Source: a virus. From it: DNA of 46,362 nt. Below the pieces are notes generated by a model. It worked only from the letters and a program-made list of their open reading frames with translations. It searched no databases and had not been told where the DNA came from. Shown here in pieces: positions 45,024 to 46,362 of this stretch; position 1 is the stretch's first letter; each line of letters opens with the position of its first letter. The position numbers were made by a program, and so were the translations under genes. The stretch spans positions 1 through 46,362 of IMG/VR virus record IMGVR_UViG_3300009011_000008; one strand, written 5' to 3'.

Positions 45024-45266
45024 TTACCCTTCCAATAAATCTTCTTTAATCTTTGTTAGTCTGTCGATTGTTTCATTCATATATCGAGTTCTAAATTGTT
45101 CAGAATATTCATTGCTCAACCACAATTGAATACTATCCGAGCCGCGACCAACATACTGAACTTTTAACCAGCTAAAGCTACGCTCAATGATGGTTTTTGA
45201 ATTTGATAAACTAATTAATTCAGCAACCAATGTTTCAATGTTTTGCTTTAATGTTTCAATGCTCAT
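45024..45266 (-). CDS. Hypothetical coiled-coil protein (80 aa)
   Basis: Helical ends (MSIETLKQNIETLVAELISL) around a small beta part (SWLKVQYVGRGSDSIQLWLS). Directly upstream of erf, with four bases between. It overlaps the membrane gene before it. Function unknown; may modulate recombination. Confidence 0.65.
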   Translation of the reverse strand: MSIETLKQNIETLVAELISLSNSKTIIERSFSWLKVQYVGRGSDSIQLWLSNEYSEQFRTRYMNETIDRLTKIKEDLLEG

Positions 45267-45474
45267 TTAATAAATCCTCAATCATCATTGCTGCTAAAAA
45301 TAAACATGAAACTTGAATAATTCCATTAGCCGCATAATACAAGCCGCCACCACTAGCAACCATCACAGCATTAAAAACAAAAAAACTAAAACACCACACC
45401 CAATATATTGATAAAAACATTGCGCTTTTAAGCTTATGTTTCATAATTTCTATTCTTAATTCCTCAATACTCAT
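45256..45474 (-). CDS. Two-span membrane protein (72 aa)
   Basis: Hydrophobic spans at about residues 18-38 and 44-64. Its start shares a base with the previous gene's stop. With the lipoprotein it forms an envelope pair at the head of the leftward early operon. Function unknown. Confidence 0.68.
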   Translation of the reverse strand: MSIEELRIEIMKHKLKSAMFLSIYWVWCFSFFVFNAVMVASGGGLYYAANGIIQVSCLFLAAMMIEDLLNEH

Positions 45475-45809
45475 TACATGTTCTCCGCAACTTCTTTTTC
45501 GATTAAATCAACAATGCTTGAAACTTCTTCACTTGGTAAAACATATTTATCTGTTTCACCATCTTCGTTGAATACTTTTACTTCTTTAACTTGGCTGATC
45601 TCAAAGTCATTCCAAGATTGAAAGCCATTACCATTTTTAAAATGACGAGCGTCAAATTCAACCTCTAAAACCAAATCACCAGACTTAATAGCTGCCACAT
45701 CATTTTGTAAGTCTACCGACTCAATTTCATAAGGCCCTTGAATAACTGGTGTGTGATTTGCACATGCTGCCATTGCCAAAGCTCCGATTAAAATCAATGT
45801 ATTTTTCAT
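45474..45809 (-). CDS. Lipoprotein, first gene of the leftward early operon (111 aa)
   Basis: Signal peptide MKNTLILIGALAMAAC with lipobox MAAC (Cys 16), next residue Ala, suggesting outer-membrane sorting. The mature part is acidic and beta-rich (YEIESVDLQNDVAAIKSGDL, VKVFNEDGETDKYVLPSEE). It is the first product of the strong operator-controlled promoter at 45864-45836, so it is made early. A superinfection-exclusion role like other phage lipoproteins is possible, not shown. Confidence 0.8.
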   Translation of the reverse strand: MKNTLILIGALAMAACANHTPVIQGPYEIESVDLQNDVAAIKSGDLVLEVEFDARHFKNGNGFQSWNDFEISQVKEVKVFNEDGETDKYVLPSEEVSSIVDLIEKEVAENM

Positions 45810-45829
45810 ATCTATTCCCCTTATCTATA

Positions 45830-45843
45830 TTCGCTATAGTAAA
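45830..45843. promoter_or_regulatory. Operator copy 9 (TTCGCTATAGTAAA)
   Basis: Reverse complement of the copy 4/5 type. It covers the -10 box of the leftward promoter. Confidence 0.7.
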
Positions 45844-45864
45844 TTAATTAGGTGGTATTGTCAA
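45836..45864 (-). promoter_or_regulatory. Main leftward early promoter
   Basis: Minus strand: TTGACA (45864-45859, perfect -35), 17 bp, TACTAT (45841-45836). It is the best sigma70 match in the window and overlaps operator copy 9. Confidence 0.75.
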
Positions 45865-45872
45865 CTGTCAGA

Positions 45873-45901
45873 TATAAAAAACCCCCAATTAAGGGGATTT
45901 A
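45873..45901 (-). terminator. Terminator of the leftward HTH/membrane gene pair
   Basis: On the minus strand: CCCC, loop TTAATT, GGGG, then TTTTT. Confidence 0.8.
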
Positions 45902-45904
45902 TTT

Positions 45905-46138
45905 TTAATCATCCAAATTCATGATCATTCTTTTTTCTAGCTCAGACCTAGGAATAAATTTACCTTTATATTCAACAAAACACCCATTAAAAATAGAATA
46001 ATTTGTTTTTCTTTCAGTTAAATTCCCATAATTTGAGCAAGAGTAAGCTTGGAATGGGGCAGCCGCCACTTTAACAACTATAATCAAAACAAATATAGCA
46101 ATTAAATACATTAAACCTAAAAAAACTGATTCTTTCAT
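45905..46138 (-). CDS. Small membrane protein with conserved YSCSxYG motif (77 aa)
   Basis: ATG 46138 is taken as the start; ATG 46150 and 46159 add a few residues. One N-terminal hydrophobic span (FLGLMYLIAIFVLIIVVKVA), then YSCSNYGNLTERKTNYSIF and GCFVEYKGKFIPRSELEKR. This matches a small phage protein family with two conserved cysteines outside the membrane. Function unknown. It follows the HTH membrane-anchored gene and ends at a terminator. Confidence 0.7.
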   Translation of the reverse strand: MKESVFLGLMYLIAIFVLIIVVKVAAAPFQAYSCSNYGNLTERKTNYSIFNGCFVEYKGKFIPRSELEKRMIMNLDD

Positions 46139-46204
46139 CTCAACCCACATCCTACACAATAATTATTAATAAAAACTTTATAACTACAACAAACTTTGCA
46201 AAAC

Positions 46205-46362
46205 TCAACCATTGTAAGCTTTCCAAACGATTGCAGCTAAAATAATCGACACTACAAAGAACCAGTTCAATGCTTTTGATGTGGTGTATGATGATTTAAG
46301 CTCTTTAAGTTCATCTCTAGTTTTATCAAATTCTTTTTGCTCCCACTGCAATGCATCTGTTA
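46205..46362 (-). CDS. C-terminal end of the HTH, coiled-coil, membrane-anchored protein
   Basis: Right-hand part of the gene that starts at 835. Bases 46240-46362 duplicate codons already present at 1-123, and 46205-46239 add the last 11 residues and the TGA stop. The end contains the transmembrane stretch WFFVVSIILAAIVW and the tail KAYNG. The next leftward gene (start 46138) follows after 66 bases. Confidence 0.85.
   Translation of the reverse strand, partial: TDALQWEQKEFDKTRDELKELKSSYTTSKALNWFFVVSIILAAIVWKAYNG
46240..46362. repeat. Direct terminal repeat, right copy (circular overlap)
   Basis: Exact second copy of bases 1-123. Removing one copy leaves a circle of about 46,239 bp. Confidence 0.95.

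Noticed and set aside
1-46362. CRISPR array, insertion sequence or transposase
   Set aside because: No regularly spaced repeats with unique spacers and no transposase-like product were found on reading both strands.

Overview
The window is a complete or nearly complete genome of an A+T-rich contractile-tailed (myovirus) phage. The first 123 bases recur exactly as the last 123 bases (1-123 = 46240-46362), and one leftward gene reads in frame across that junction. The molecule is therefore circular in the assembly, about 46,239 bp once the overlap is removed. Size, low G+C, gene order (sheath and tube proteins, DUF1073 portal, DUF2184 capsid, GH19-type lysin, ERF recombinase) and the tailspike suggest an Acinetobacter phage of the AP22/Obolenskvirus type. 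That placement is from memory of the group, not from a search. No integrase, transposase or CRISPR array is visible.

Layout. (1) 851-935 is a divergent control region. A leftward gene for an HTH, coiled-coil, membrane-anchored protein crosses the genome junction, and a rightward 63-aa Cro/C1-type HTH gene starts at 936. (2) 936-8222, rightward early region: small unknown proteins, an orphan Phd/YefM-like antitoxin, a Rha/KilAC antirepressor, lambda O-like (DUF1376) and P-like replication proteins, a DUF3310-like protein and the RusA resolvase. (3) 8223-8678 has no protein gene. It holds a class II tRNA(Leu)-like gene, a candidate structured RNA with its own terminator, and an operator-promoter. 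(4) 8679-10877: tiny membrane or zinc-binding proteins, DUF551 and a SAM methyltransferase. (5) 10937-36162, late region: terminase, portal, head morphogenesis, protease/scaffold, cement and capsid proteins, connector proteins, sheath, tube, frameshifted tail chaperone, tape measure, baseplate and fibre. Cargo (moron) blocks interrupt it at 15433-18707, 23208-24451 and 31078-31512. (6) 36164-40980: tailspike broken by one in-frame TAA, two holin-like proteins, endolysin and two unknown proteins. (7) 46207-40991, leftward early region: lipoprotein, ERF annealing protein, PD-(D/E)XK exonuclease, MazG-like protein and an HNH homing endonuclease.

Main observation. Nine copies of an imperfect 14-bp palindrome, consensus TTYRCTATAGYRAA, lie only between genes and sit on sigma70-like promoters. 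They precede the early operons and also each of the three cargo blocks inside the late region. Each cargo block ends in a terminator, and two of those terminators contain the ribosome-binding site of the next structural gene. This looks like a genome-wide repressor/Cro regulon that gives early-type expression to cargo genes embedded in the late operon, in a phage with no visible integrase.

Several genes carry single-base lesions: ochre codons at 5666 and 36944 and apparent indels near 16423, 16456 and 18249. These are either real decay or assembly error and should be checked against reads.
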